The notes under the pieces: generated by a model | What the model was told of the DNA's origin: nothing | The model's database searches: none | What the model saw: only the letters and a program-made list of their open reading frames with translations | Translations under genes and position numbers: made by a program | Source of the DNA: an uncultured Lachnospiraceae bacterium | Lineage (GTDB): Bacteria; Bacillota; Clostridia; Lachnospirales; Lachnospiraceae | Reading direction: 5' to 3' | Assembly (NCBI GenBank): GCA_945868435.1 | Contig: CAMBLG010000003.1 | Location: 124,001-188,000, forward strand | Length of the DNA stretch: 64,000 bases | Shown here: positions 27,834 to 37,805 of the stretch, piece by piece | How the letters are laid out: each line of letters begins with the position of its first letter | How positions within the stretch are numbered: the first letter of the stretch is position 1

Positions 27834-28959
27834 ACGGCAGGTACTGGGTGTAGATATCCACATGATCATAGATACACCGCCAGCTGCTGGTGGAGCCTGC
27901 TGTGACACAGATGTATTCTCTGCCGTCCTTATCGTTGGCAAGGCTGGCTGCACAGCTTCCGGACTGAACCACATATCCGGTCTTGGCGCAGAGCACGGTG
28001 CCATGGGTATCCTTATCCTCTATGCGGCGCAAAAACCAGTTGGAGATCGTAAGACCATCCGGGTGCTCCGCACTGGCACTGGTGGTATAGACATGCTCTG
28101 ACAATACCGTACGGCACCACTCGTTGTCTGTGGCTGCCTTTAAAATGATTGCCATGTCGTATGGTGTACTGTAATGGTCCTCGTCATAAAGCCCTACGCA
28201 ATTGGTAAAATGCGTTGTCTCCGACAGCCCCATTTCTTCCAGTTTTTCGTTCATCATATCCACAAAGGCTTCATGGGAACCGGCGACATAGGTGGCCAGT
28301 CCAACTGCTGCGTCTGCGCCGGAGGGTAAGATTGTCCCGTAAAACAGATCACGCACCGTCATTTGTTCCCCAACCTCAAAACCGGTATTGCTGCAATCAT
28401 GCACATAGCTGTAATCCGTGATTTCGATCGTCATGGTAAATGTGTCATCCAACTGTTCCGGCGTGATATGCTCCGCCGCAACCAACACCGTCAAAATCTT
28501 TGTCATGGATGCAGGGCTGATCTTGTCATACGCTCCCCTCTGAGCCACAATCTCGCCGGATTCCACATCAATCAGGATTCCCTTCTCGCTTACGACACTC
28601 TCCGCAAACCCACCGGTCTGATCCGTCGTATGCGCCTCATAACTCCACACCGGAACGCTCTCTTCCGTTGGTTCCTCCTGCGTATCATAAAGGATTCCCG
28701 GTGTCTGCTGCTCCTGTGCAATCTGCTTCGGATCTATCTGCTCGTCCCCTTTTCCGTGGTTGGCCAGAGCAACAACAAGCACAATGACACTGACAAGAAG
28801 CACACCTCCCAGAATTCCGTATTGCTGCATCAGGCGTTTTTGCCGCTTTTGCTGCTGGAGCTTACGCATACTTTCCCTCTCCTGTCTGCGGCGTTGTTCC
28901 TCCCTGCGTTCTTCCTCTGTGGCATCGTAGATGTCATATTCGGATCTATCGTCTTTCAT
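27823..28959 (-). CDS. D-alanyl-D-alanine carboxypeptidase (penicillin-binding protein 5 family)
   Basis: A 378-residue membrane-anchored serine peptidase that trims the peptidoglycan stem peptide. A highly charged cytosolic N-terminus (1-45, rich in Arg, Glu, Gln) precedes one membrane helix (about 46-68), then the catalytic domain: SxxK in ASMTK, a second motif PSGADAA with Ala at the usual Asn position, and KTG in CAKTGYV. The ATG at 28959 is chosen, giving a sensible anchor. It could also act as a sporulation DacF/DacB type; this cannot be decided here. Confidence 0.88.
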   Translation of the reverse strand: MKDDRSEYDIYDATEEERREEQRRRQERESMRKLQQQKRQKRLMQQYGILGGVLLVSVIVLVVALANHGKGDEQIDPKQIAQEQQTPGILYDTQEEPTEESVPVWSYEAHTTDQTGGFAESVVSEKGILIDVESGEIVAQRGAYDKISPASMTKILTVLVAAEHITPEQLDDTFTMTIEITDYSYVHDCSNTGFEVGEQMTVRDLFYGTILPSGADAAVGLATYVAGSHEAFVDMMNEKLEEMGLSETTHFTNCVGLYDEDHYSTPYDMAIILKAATDNEWCRTVLSEHVYTTSASAEHPDGLTISNWFLRRIEDKDTHGTVLCAKTGYVVQSGSCAASLANDKDGREYICVTAGSTSSWRCIYDHVDIYTQYLPSTE

Positions 28960-29040
28960 GTTCTGTCCTACTTTCTTTTCTATTGATTTGATGATTTGAA
29001 AAAACTTGCGTGTTTTATGTATGACATACAATCTGTAGTC

Positions 29041-29226
29041 GGAAACAAAATTAATCGCTCAGAGCGGTGTACAAATTTCTGAAACTTGGAGCAACAGCAC
29101 CGACATTCCAATACATTGCGTAAATTGCGCCCATCTCAGCCAACTATCTGAAATCAAGGTCGGTGCAGATTTGGGACAAGTTGAAGAAATTTCGTGCCCG
29201 GCTGAGCGTTTTGAAACAAAGTTTCC
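29041..29226. repeat. MITE-like inverted-repeat element
   Basis: An intergenic 186-bp unit bounded by GGAAAC (29041-29046) and GTTTCC (29221-29226). Its arms share, in inverted orientation and the same order, blocks CGCTCAG, AAATTTCT, ACTTG and GCACCGAC (left arm about 29055-29105, right arm about 29160-29217), with a spacer of about 54 bp. No transposase and no clear target duplication was seen. A miniature transposable element or paired regulatory repeat is possible. Confidence 0.55.
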
Positions 29227-29330
29227 CATTCTGTATGTTCAAAATCATTGACTGCAAGATAGATTTCAACACTACATAAAGTATAACGATATCAAAAAAA
29301 AATCGCAAGCAAAACACACAACTTTATGCA

Positions 29331-29359
29331 TTGACTCTTCGCATAACCGCGACTATAAT
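29331..29359 (+). promoter_or_regulatory. Strong sigma-A promoter of the second MATE gene
   Basis: -35 TTGACT (29331-29336), 17-bp spacer, -10 TATAAT (29354-29359). The leader to the MATE start is about 105 nt. The stretch 28960-29470 otherwise holds only the inverted-repeat element and a possible 12-codon leader ORF. Confidence 0.8.
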
Positions 29360-29398
29360 GATTTGGTCTGTATACACAAGACAAGGGATTAATTACTC

Positions 29399-29437
29399 AT
29401 GCAATATGATTACAAAGTATCAATAGATGGGTTGTAA
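29399..29437 (+). CDS. Possible 12-residue leader peptide
   Basis: ATG at 29399 opens MQYDYKVSIDGL and stops at 29437 inside the MATE leader. An AAGGG sequence lies about ten bases upstream. It may be chance; no attenuator hairpin was seen. Confidence 0.15.
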   Translation: MQYDYKVSIDGL

Positions 29438-29470
29438 ATAACTACAATAATAGGACTAAGGGGATTAGAA

Positions 29471-30877
29471 ATGGAAAAGACAACACAAAAGACCGGCTTT
29501 CTCCGCAAATTCATCGGAGATAAAGCTTTCTATAAAATGGTACTGGCGGTAGCCGTACCCATCATGATCCAGAATGGAATCACGAACTTCGTCAGCCTTC
29601 TGGACAACATTATGATCGGGCAGGTGGGAACCGAGCAGATGTCCGGCGTGGCGATCGTAAATCAGATACTCTTCGTGTACAGCCTGTGTCTGTTCGGCGG
29701 TGTATCCGGTGCCGGCATTTTTACTGCACAATATTATGGTCAGAAGAACCACAAGGGCGTACAGGATACCATGCGTTTTAAACTGTATCTCGTGGTGGTC
29801 ATCACGATATTGACCGTCCTTCTGCTACTGGGCAAAGGAGATGCTCTGATTCTCGCGTACCTGAAGGGAGAGGGAACCGCAGCCAGCGCAGCCGCTACTT
29901 TGGCTTCCGGAAGGGAATATATGTGGGTCATGCTGCTGGGACTTCCCGCTTTCGCACTCTGCCAGGTGTATTCCAGCACACTGCGGGAATGCGGCGAGAC
30001 CATACTTCCCATGAAGGCCGGCATGGCTGCCGTCTTCGTCAATCTGGTGTTCAACTATCTGCTCATCTACGGAAAATTCGGTTTTCCGGAGTTGGGTGTC
30101 GCAGGTGCCGGTATTGCCACCGCTCTCTCCCGCTATGTGGAGTTGGGCATTGTGATGGTTAAGGTTCATCGCAGCCACCAGCAGTATCCGTTCTTCCGGG
30201 GATTGTACCGCAGTTTCCGCATCCCTGCACCCCTGGTCAAAAACATTCTGGTCAAGGGAACACCTCTTCTCTTGAACGAGACCCTGTGGGCCGCCGGTAT
30301 TGCAATGCTGGCGCAATGCTACTCCATTCGCAGTCTCAATGTAGTTGCGGCACTGAACATCTCCAACACCATCGGCAACCTGTTCAACATTGTGTTCATC
30401 GCTTTGGGCGACTCCGTTGCCATCGTTGTAGGGCAGCTCTTAGGTGCCGGAAAAATGAAAGAGGCCCGCGAGACAGACACGAAGATGATCGCGTTTTCCG
30501 TTGCCTGCTGTACGGGAATTGCGCTGATCATGTTCGCATGCGCTCCGCTTTTTCCAATGCTGTACAACACCGATGCTGACACGAGGCGCCTTGCAACGAC
30601 GCTGATTATGGCAACCGCCGTATTCCTGCCGCAAAATGCATTTCTGCACGCCGCATACTTTACTCTGCGCTCCGGCGGGAAGACCATTATTACCTTCCTG
30701 TTTGACAGCGCATTTATCTGGGTAGTCAGCATTCCGGTGGCAGCATTGTTAAGCTATTTTACCATGCTTCCGGTGCTTACCATCTACATTGCCGTGCAGC
30801 TTGCCGACAGCATCAAGTGCATTGTAGGCTTCGTACTTGTGAAAAAAGGCGTCTGGCTGAATAACATCGTCAGTTAA
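29471..30877 (+). CDS. MATE-family exporter (second copy)
   Basis: A 468-residue polytopic membrane protein with the family opening ALAVAVPIMIQNGITNFVSLLDNIMIGQVG-type first helices (about residues 23-50) and two six-helix halves. It is clearly diverged from the MATE at 14666. Substrate unknown; Na+ or H+ coupled export is the family role. It has its own strong promoter with a 105-nt leader and a bidirectional terminator shared with the convergent EAL gene. AGGGGAT precedes the ATG. Confidence 0.93.
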   Translation: MEKTTQKTGFLRKFIGDKAFYKMVLAVAVPIMIQNGITNFVSLLDNIMIGQVGTEQMSGVAIVNQILFVYSLCLFGGVSGAGIFTAQYYGQKNHKGVQDTMRFKLYLVVVITILTVLLLLGKGDALILAYLKGEGTAASAAATLASGREYMWVMLLGLPAFALCQVYSSTLRECGETILPMKAGMAAVFVNLVFNYLLIYGKFGFPELGVAGAGIATALSRYVELGIVMVKVHRSHQQYPFFRGLYRSFRIPAPLVKNILVKGTPLLLNETLWAAGIAMLAQCYSIRSLNVVAALNISNTIGNLFNIVFIALGDSVAIVVGQLLGAGKMKEARETDTKMIAFSVACCTGIALIMFACAPLFPMLYNTDADTRRLATTLIMATAVFLPQNAFLHAAYFTLRSGGKTIITFLFDSAFIWVVSIPVAALLSYFTMLPVLTIYIAVQLADSIKCIVGFVLVKKGVWLNNIVS

Positions 30878-30882
30878 TACAA

Positions 30883-30925
30883 AAGCCGCAGTCACATCGA
30901 CTCTCCATCGAGATGACTGCGGTTT
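30883..30925. terminator. Bidirectional terminator
   Basis: Long arms AAGCCGCAGTCACATCGA (30883-30900) and TCGAGATGACTGCGGTTT (30908-30925, few mismatches), between convergent MATE and EAL genes. Confidence 0.85.
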
Positions 30926-30927
30926 CT

Positions 30928-32556
30928 CTATGCTTCATTGACAATACCTGCTGCCGATCCGTATGCCTTCACCGGCCTTCCATTCTCGTCAAATTCTGTC
31001 GTATAGCGCACGCGGAACGGAACACGATCCATGGTAAGCGGTATCACCGCCTCCAGTTCCGGTACTCCTTCCGCAATCTGCCTGTGCCAGTCGCGGTACA
31101 TATCCGCCACCTCCGGCGGGAAGATTCCCATCTCAATGGCACTGTCCGGATAATTGGTCAAAAGCGCCGGAAGTCCCAGGTCTCGCATACAGCGGAAACA
31201 TGGACGCATCTCGTGTGTCGCCACCGTATATTCCCAGTAATAAATGTTGACCTGCTCGCTGGCTGCTTTAAAGCGCCGCTCATTATCAATAATGCTGTTA
31301 AAACGCTCCTTCTCCGCCGTAATATTGCGGATTGCCGCATAGAAGAGATAGTTATCCCGGCTCTTTCCAATGAGCCGCACGGTCGAGCGGATGCATACCC
31401 GTTCCTCTCCACAGCAGGACGAAGACAGGGAACGCCAAGTCTCGCACTCCTGCTCGTCTCCCATTATGGTGGCCTTATCCAGCATATCCAGATAAATTTT
31501 TCGGTTCTCATCATCAAAGACACCCAGCGGATCCATTCGAATGACATCCTTCTCGGACATGTTCATTCCCATTTCCCTCAAATACTTCTGATTGACCCTA
31601 AGAATTTCCACCTTGCCCTGATAATAACTGAAAATTGCCGCGCCACCAACAAAATTGTTAAAGATTAAGGTTTCCTGAGACCTTGGATCCCAGAATTCAT
31701 TGACATTCAGATTATCGATTACCTTCAACTGCGGAACCATCCGCCCGATTGATTTAGAGCCCAAAAGTGCGTAGAACTCCTCTCCCGGCAAGGGCTTCGC
31801 ATACAGATATCCCTGCATGTAATCACAGCCGATGCTCTTAAGGAAATCTGCCTGTTCTATGGACTCTACGCCCTCTGCAATGACCGGAAGTCCCAGCCAT
31901 TTGAACATGCGCACCACAGAACTCAGAATGATTCCACCTCGATGGCGGGAGCCCTCTTCCGACAGAAACAGCATGTCCAGCTTGACAATGTCCATATCAA
32001 TATCCTTGAGAACATTCAAAGAGGAGTATCCACTTCCAAAATCGTCCATCTCCACCACGTAGCCGTGCTCATGAAGCGCCTTCATCACTTCATTCGCCTG
32101 TGTATGGTTTCCCATAACAGAGGACTCAGTGATTTCCACTCTCAGATACTTGACCGGCACATCATGACGGAGGCGGATCGTCTCCAGCTCCTCCACAAAA
32201 TCGGGCTGAAAAATGTCATACCGGGAAAAATTCGTAGAGATGGCAACAAGCGGCATCTTTTCGTCGATGCATTTGCGCAAAAAGATACAGACCTGTTCAA
32301 ACACATACAAATCCAGCTTCGTAATGAACCCGTTCTTCTCAAATAGCGGGATAAAATTTGCAGGCGCAATCAGACCATGATCCGGATGCTTCCAACGCAC
32401 TAACGCCTCAGCGCCTACCAGCAATCCGGTTGTATGGTTGTACTGGGGCTGATAGTAGGCAAGAAACTGCTTTTCCGCCAATGCCTCCTCCATAATTCCT
32501 TCCATCTCGCGCTCCGTCAGAGCACAGGGTGAATCATTCACGACTACATTATCCAT
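30928..32556 (-). CDS. EAL-domain cyclic-di-GMP phosphodiesterase with PAS-like C-terminus
   Basis: A 542-residue soluble protein. The EAL domain comes first (about 20-270) with all signature residues: EALVRW, NFSRYD, EITES, MDDFGSGYSSL, KLDMLF, AEGVES and YLYAKPLP. The C-terminal half (about 290-540) has two PAS-like regions, presumably sensory. Having the EAL domain at the N-terminus is the reverse of the common order. The start at 32556 carries AAGGGG. With the HD-GYP protein 3 kb away, two predicted cyclic-di-GMP-degrading enzymes lie in this window. Confidence 0.92.
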   Translation of the reverse strand: MDNVVVNDSPCALTEREMEGIMEEALAEKQFLAYYQPQYNHTTGLLVGAEALVRWKHPDHGLIAPANFIPLFEKNGFITKLDLYVFEQVCIFLRKCIDEKMPLVAISTNFSRYDIFQPDFVEELETIRLRHDVPVKYLRVEITESSVMGNHTQANEVMKALHEHGYVVEMDDFGSGYSSLNVLKDIDMDIVKLDMLFLSEEGSRHRGGIILSSVVRMFKWLGLPVIAEGVESIEQADFLKSIGCDYMQGYLYAKPLPGEEFYALLGSKSIGRMVPQLKVIDNLNVNEFWDPRSQETLIFNNFVGGAAIFSYYQGKVEILRVNQKYLREMGMNMSEKDVIRMDPLGVFDDENRKIYLDMLDKATIMGDEQECETWRSLSSSCCGEERVCIRSTVRLIGKSRDNYLFYAAIRNITAEKERFNSIIDNERRFKAASEQVNIYYWEYTVATHEMRPCFRCMRDLGLPALLTNYPDSAIEMGIFPPEVADMYRDWHRQIAEGVPELEAVIPLTMDRVPFRVRYTTEFDENGRPVKAYGSAAGIVNEA

Positions 32557-32622
32557 GCTTCCCCTTCCTTCCGTATAACAACGATTGTAGACCTAAAATC
32601 AGTACTTACTAATCCCTTTCCA

Positions 32623-33918
32623 TCACTCCGCAGTCTTGGCATTGGGATATATGCGTTCCATCCGCGCGTCGTCAAAACGCTCGTCCATAATCTTCTGCCA
32701 ATTTTTCTCTGCCGGAATGCCATTGGCACGCTGGTCACTCCTCATGAGTGCAAGCCCGGACACCGCCATGTTGCAACACATAAACACAACGAAAATCCAA
32801 GACAAAATCTTACCTGCCACCGCCGGAATTTTCTCAATCCAACCTGACAAGATCGGGTAAATTCCCTTGATCCACACAACCGCAGCGATTCCCCAGAAAA
32901 AGCAGTACAACAAATTGATTCGTCCTCCAAGGTTAAAGGGCAGTGCACTGTAATCCCAGAAGATCTTGCCGAATACCAGCTCCGTAAAAACGCTGCAGAC
33001 ATACTCGTATGCACCACCCAACACGGTTCCGATGAAGAACAGCTTCCGCTCCGGCTTGTCGATGTATCTATGTAACAACACTGTCGCAATGGAAATCGCC
33101 AATCCCCACACAATGCTGAATGGGCCCCAGACAACACTGCTTCGGCTCATCCACACGCCGGCGGTAATCCGGCAGTAAATCGTCTCCACAATATCTCCGA
33201 GGAAGGAGCCGATCATAAAAAGCCATACCAGCTTATGAAATCCGCACCCTGCTGCAAACGATGCCCCTGCGGTCTCTTCGCTCTCCACCTTTTGGGAATG
33301 CGGATACGCCCGGTGAATACGCCTGTCGATCAAGTCATAAATCCGTCGTCCAAAGGATGCAGTCAACGCGTCAAACAAACGGTCAATCTGCTTCCAGCGA
33401 TGCGACTTATGCCCTGCCCCATAAGACAGGATCAAAGTCGCCAATGCATCCACCGCAATCAGCCCCACCAATATCCACACAAAAATTACGCGCAAAAGCT
33501 CCGGCAACATTGCAAGAATTCCGACAGCAAATCCGTTGCCCCATTTGATCATCACATATGCCAGAACGCCCAGCACCGCCGAATCCGTCAATGCCACATA
33601 ACCGTCCAGATTAAAGCGCCGGTTTGAATAGTCCCACCACCGTTCATGGTAGAACTTCTCGATGGTCCGCCCTGCCAGCCATTTGAAAACGCTTATGATA
33701 ATGACAGCTCCGAGATAGAGCCAAATCCCATCCAACTCTGCACTGAATACCGTCAGGAATACACCCACAACACCATATAAGATGCAGAACGGCAGATTGA
33801 TGAGTCCCTTATTGACAAAGCGCTTCTGCTTTGCCGCCGCAACGACCGTCTCCAGTATCCACCCCAACAGGGAATATACAAAAAACAGCCATAACAATTC
33901 GTATCCTGAAAATTTCAT
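32623..33918 (-). CDS. Duplicated CmpB-type membrane protein (putative ABC-transporter type IV family)
   Basis: A 431-residue polytopic membrane protein made of two related halves. The first half contains ERWWDYSNRRFNLDGYVALT (near 92-111) and the second half FWDYSALPFNLGGRINLLYC (near 318-337). This repeated W-D-Y-S...F-N-L-x-G motif is the mark of the Pfam CmpB family. The family function is unknown despite its transporter name; no ATPase lies nearby. It is 66 bp upstream of the EAL gene on the same strand and may be co-transcribed. Confidence 0.85.
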   Translation of the reverse strand: MKFSGYELLWLFFVYSLLGWILETVVAAAKQKRFVNKGLINLPFCILYGVVGVFLTVFSAELDGIWLYLGAVIIISVFKWLAGRTIEKFYHERWWDYSNRRFNLDGYVALTDSAVLGVLAYVMIKWGNGFAVGILAMLPELLRVIFVWILVGLIAVDALATLILSYGAGHKSHRWKQIDRLFDALTASFGRRIYDLIDRRIHRAYPHSQKVESEETAGASFAAGCGFHKLVWLFMIGSFLGDIVETIYCRITAGVWMSRSSVVWGPFSIVWGLAISIATVLLHRYIDKPERKLFFIGTVLGGAYEYVCSVFTELVFGKIFWDYSALPFNLGGRINLLYCFFWGIAAVVWIKGIYPILSGWIEKIPAVAGKILSWIFVVFMCCNMAVSGLALMRSDQRANGIPAEKNWQKIMDERFDDARMERIYPNAKTAE

Positions 33919-34174
33919 CTTAGGTACCTCCGGGTTTTCATATGCTGCTACAACTTTCTTCTTCCAGCCTCTGGAGTCTTGCTTTCGTATACCCTATCTT
34001 CCTCAGAAGCAAGTTCTATCTGACTCAAGTCTACCACATGGATAGAAAATTTACTACTATAAAGTCGACCCTGTTGCCGTCTCAAAGCTTTCTTGTATTG
34101 TATTCATTTTTCTACTCTACTTGGGGAACGTCTTCAGAAAAAAGTCTGAATCACATGAAAACACATGTATCATA

Positions 34175-35623
34175 TCATTCTTTCTTTAAAAAAGTCAACA
34201 CCTGTCCCTCCAGTTCTCTGACTAACGGTTCCTTAAAGATTGTCAACATCAGCAAATATATTCCAAAGAATAAAATTGCAGATAGCAACAGACTCGCAAA
34301 TGTTCCAATCGACAACAGCTTTACCCAAGAACATCCAATTACAGCTAATACGAGAGCGACCAAGATTGATCCCATTCTAATCCCCTGGTATAAGTTTCCT
34401 GCAATCCTTTTTAGCGCATGTAATTGAACAATCCATACGACCAATTCCGCGAGCAATGTACCAATGGCAGCTCCGGTAGATGCATACTGCGGAATAAGAA
34501 CCGCATTTACCACCAAATCTACCACCGCGCCCGCGATTTCTGAATACAGTACCAGTTTTTCTTTTCCCAGTGGCACCAATATTTGTATGCCCATTACATT
34601 TGTCATGCCAATTAACAGAAGGGTTGGCATAATAATCTGCATAGGAATAATAGAGCCTGCATAAGCCTCACCGCTTAAAAGAAAAATCCCTTCCTTTGCA
34701 AAGCCCATAAAATATATCATCATGGGTGTGGCAATAAGCACTACGAAATTCATCGCCTTTTTCGTCAATCTCTCAAATTCCCCCCGCTTATCCTGCTCAA
34801 TATAGTAGGACAAACGCGGAAGCATCACCGCCCCCAACGAAGTCACAATTCCCACCAGTATACCCTTAATCTTTACGGCCGCATTATAATATCCCACATC
34901 GGTATCCGTCGTCATCAGGCCGAGCATAACAGTGTCCAGATTTGTGTAAATAATGGTAGCACACGACATCGCAAAAAATACCATAATCGGCTTCAAATGC
35001 TTCTTAATCGCATATGTTCTTTGAGGACACATATCAATATATTGATGCGCATGCAAAAAATTCAAAATATTCGATGCGGATGCTGCAAAAATACTAATAC
35101 CTCCGTATATGACATAGTCCGATTTCTGATGTACAAGCACAAACATCGCAAGGATACCAACGACTTTAAACACAAGCGACCTCAGTGTTATATATGTGTA
35201 CTGTTCCAACGCCTTATACAACCACTCCATGCCAAGGGCATTCAAAACAATCGTCAGACTGATAATGCAAATCAGTGTCTTTTCCGCATAAAGTTTTGGT
35301 ATCATAAACACGCAGACACCCAAAAGGATATACGAGGCAACACTCATAACCAGATTAATCAGCAAAAGCTCATGCACCACTATAGACAGTTCCGCACGAT
35401 CATCCCGCACCTTTGCGCACGCCCGAATTCCATACATAGGAATTCCCAACTGTGACAGCATCATAAAATATGCCACAACCGAGGTTGCAAAAGAAACTTT
35501 TCCGGTGCCTTCCGGCAGTAGGATACGTGATACATACGGAAAAGTAATTAACGGAAATACAAAAGAGGATATTGTTAAAAATGCGTTCATTATAAAGTTT
35601 TTCTTGATTGATTTCTCTCGCAT
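34175..35623 (-). CDS. Wzx-type oligosaccharide flippase
   Basis: A 482-residue polysaccharide-transporter family protein with about 12-14 membrane helices. It opens with the family motif NAFLTISSFVFPLITFPYVS (residues 13-32). It flips the undecaprenyl-linked repeat unit outward for polymerisation. It is the last gene of the EPS locus. No clear terminator was found in the 256 bp between it and the CmpB-type gene. Confidence 0.9.
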   Translation of the reverse strand: MREKSIKKNFIMNAFLTISSFVFPLITFPYVSRILLPEGTGKVSFATSVVAYFMMLSQLGIPMYGIRACAKVRDDRAELSIVVHELLLINLVMSVASYILLGVCVFMIPKLYAEKTLICIISLTIVLNALGMEWLYKALEQYTYITLRSLVFKVVGILAMFVLVHQKSDYVIYGGISIFAASASNILNFLHAHQYIDMCPQRTYAIKKHLKPIMVFFAMSCATIIYTNLDTVMLGLMTTDTDVGYYNAAVKIKGILVGIVTSLGAVMLPRLSYYIEQDKRGEFERLTKKAMNFVVLIATPMMIYFMGFAKEGIFLLSGEAYAGSIIPMQIIMPTLLLIGMTNVMGIQILVPLGKEKLVLYSEIAGAVVDLVVNAVLIPQYASTGAAIGTLLAELVVWIVQLHALKRIAGNLYQGIRMGSILVALVLAVIGCSWVKLLSIGTFASLLLSAILFFGIYLLMLTIFKEPLVRELEGQVLTFLKKE

Positions 35624-35698
35624 AATTTTACTCTATTCCTCTGGCTTTGATACTCCATTTTATTTCAAATAACATCTACTACGTTAGCAATACCCATA

Positions 35699-36784
35699 CT
35701 ATTTTTCTTCAATCATCTTTATACATTTATTCAATGCTGCTTTAAAATAAAAACCAGTTCTTAATTCTTTTGATAACTTTTCTGCATTTTTCTTCATTAC
35801 AATATACTCATCCTTAGATATTCGTGACAGATTTTCAGCAATCTCATTCAAATTACTTACCGTTATTCCCACATTGTTCTCTATAATAAAGGAAGCCAAT
35901 GCCGCCCCTTCCCAAATGATAACAGGCATTCCACATGCAAGATAAAGAGAAGTCTTATGAGGATTATTATATCGTAAATACTGCCCATATGGCCCTGCAC
36001 AAGTTTCAGCAGAGTCTCCATCCCACACTAATCCAAAATCACCTTGCATAACATTTACAAGTTCATCCGGCATATAACTTCCCATATAGTGGATATTATC
36101 TTGACTGTTTTCATCCTGTACATAATTGGCTCCATACAACAGGAATTGGGGAGCTGCGGGCAAATCATATACATAACCACATTTATTGGGAGTTAGGTTG
36201 CCTGCGATTACAACTCTATTAAAACCATCAGAACACTTCTCTACTTGTATTGATTCTACAGACTTGATAAGATAATCAAAGATTTCAAGTTCAACCATCT
36301 TGTCCTCTTTAATCCCGTAATCCATTAACTTTTTTTTCATTTTAGTATTATGCACAATCAATGCATCCGCTTGCTTGAACATAGAAATTTCTTCTATAAA
36401 TGTCCTTAACCATGATACGCAGTTCCCTCTTTTGGATCTTTTCCCTCTAACAAATTCTAAATCATGCAAAAGTAACACTACTTTTATATTCTCTTTTCTT
36501 ATCTGCTTAAGCACACAAGCAAGAAATACAGAATGGCAGACTACAGGCATTTGTATAAATAGGCAATGCTCTTCTTTCCCACAAATTTCACTTACTTTCT
36601 TTTTAAATATTTTTGCATGTTTCAGATGCAACTCAATACCGCGCTTTCCATTCAAAGCAGATATTTTTATTTTCTTCGATGCAAGCGTTTGTAAAATAGA
36701 CTCTATGTCCACCACAGCTTTGCTTCCAGCTTGTTTTCCCTTGGCACTTGCTTCATTTAAACACGATATATAATATAAATCCAT
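35699..36784 (-). CDS. Glycosyltransferase, galactofuranosyltransferase-like
   Basis: A 361-residue protein with a GT-B-like layout: an N-terminal domain with VVLLLHDLEFVRG near 110-122, and a C-terminal nucleotide-sugar region with NLTPNKCGYVYDLP and LVWDGDSAETCAG. The D-G-D-S..C-G-P-x-G-x-Y-L-R-x-N-N-P-H-K pattern resembles bacterial galactofuranosyl- or rhamnosyl-type transferases. Sugar donor uncertain. The start at 36784 has AGGAG; earlier starts run into the upstream GT gene. AT-rich like its neighbours. Confidence 0.65.
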   Translation of the reverse strand: MDLYYISCLNEASAKGKQAGSKAVVDIESILQTLASKKIKISALNGKRGIELHLKHAKIFKKKVSEICGKEEHCLFIQMPVVCHSVFLACVLKQIRKENIKVVLLLHDLEFVRGKRSKRGNCVSWLRTFIEEISMFKQADALIVHNTKMKKKLMDYGIKEDKMVELEIFDYLIKSVESIQVEKCSDGFNRVVIAGNLTPNKCGYVYDLPAAPQFLLYGANYVQDENSQDNIHYMGSYMPDELVNVMQGDFGLVWDGDSAETCAGPYGQYLRYNNPHKTSLYLACGMPVIIWEGAALASFIIENNVGITVSNLNEIAENLSRISKDEYIVMKKNAEKLSKELRTGFYFKAALNKCIKMIEEK

Positions 36785-36824
36785 AAATACCAGCTCCTTT
36801 ATAGAGGTGTTAATCCATATTCCG

Positions 36825-37796
36825 TTACATGTTTTTGCAAATTTCCACCAGATTCTTTGCCGCATTCTTTTCGGATACTTCACAAATATCTACACTCTTT
36901 TGAAGTATATCTGCATTGCCACAATTTACAAGTCGTTGGATTTTTCGTGCAATTTCCTTTACATCATGGCAGTCATCAATTATATCCATTTTCGGCATTG
37001 AAACAATGGCTCTAGCCCCCACATTTTTAGACAATAGTAGCGAGCAGTTAGTATTCAGAGCATCTGCAACAACTAAGCCAAATGATTCTACCTCAGAATT
37101 AACTACCATAAGTTGCATTTCATCTAAACAATTATAATAACTTTCTTTCTCCAACTGCCCCATATAGATTACATTGTCTCTGTTCAAAAAGGGAAAACCT
37201 TTCGCATATGATCTTCCGTAAACAAATAAAGTATACTTTCTTTTTGTATGCGCATTTAGATACTCAATAGCTTTATACACCTCATCATTATTTTTTATAC
37301 GCCTATTTCCTCCAGTAACTGCGATACTTCTTTCTCTTTTAGCTTTCTTTTCACGGAAATTAATATCTACTCCATTATTCACAAAAGACATTTTATGTGC
37401 CAATTTGGGATAACACTTCTTACACCATTCCATATACGTTTCTGATACACAAATTATTGAATTGCAATGCTCCATAACGTATTCTTCACAACTAATTGCA
37501 TGCTCCATATTATCAAAATGGTTAATGTCCGTCTCATATCTAACATCACCATGTTTTAGATAAAGCACCTTTTTATTAAATGCCAAAGCCAGTTTTGTAA
37601 CAAAATTCACACCTGACCAAATTGAAGATATTACAACAGCATCCGCCACCATCGTTTTATAAATACTTTCTATTGCCCTCAGCCATTTTATTCTTGCCTT
37701 AGGATAAGTAATCTCTCCATTTGAATTTTTCACAAGAGAGCGATTCACATTAATTGGACCTGCATTCCCCTCTACCATACCATATAAATATATCAT
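36825..37796 (-). CDS. Glycosyltransferase family 4-type
   Basis: A GT-B glycosyltransferase of 323 residues. It has VLYLKHGDVRYET, CVSETYMEWCKKCYP with FVNNGVD, and the donor-site region ESFGLVVADALNTNC (E-x7-E-type variant). It adds one sugar to the lipid-linked EPS unit at the cytosolic membrane face. The ATG at 37796 follows AGGTGG and is chosen over GTG at 37805. It starts 10 bp after the Stealth gene. Confidence 0.85.
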   Translation of the reverse strand: MIYLYGMVEGNAGPINVNRSLVKNSNGEITYPKARIKWLRAIESIYKTMVADAVVISSIWSGVNFVTKLALAFNKKVLYLKHGDVRYETDINHFDNMEHAISCEEYVMEHCNSIICVSETYMEWCKKCYPKLAHKMSFVNNGVDINFREKKAKRERSIAVTGGNRRIKNNDEVYKAIEYLNAHTKRKYTLFVYGRSYAKGFPFLNRDNVIYMGQLEKESYYNCLDEMQLMVVNSEVESFGLVVADALNTNCSLLLSKNVGARAIVSMPKMDIIDDCHDVKEIARKIQRLVNCGNADILQKSVDICEVSEKNAAKNLVEICKNM

Positions 37797-37805
37797 TATA
37801 TCCAC

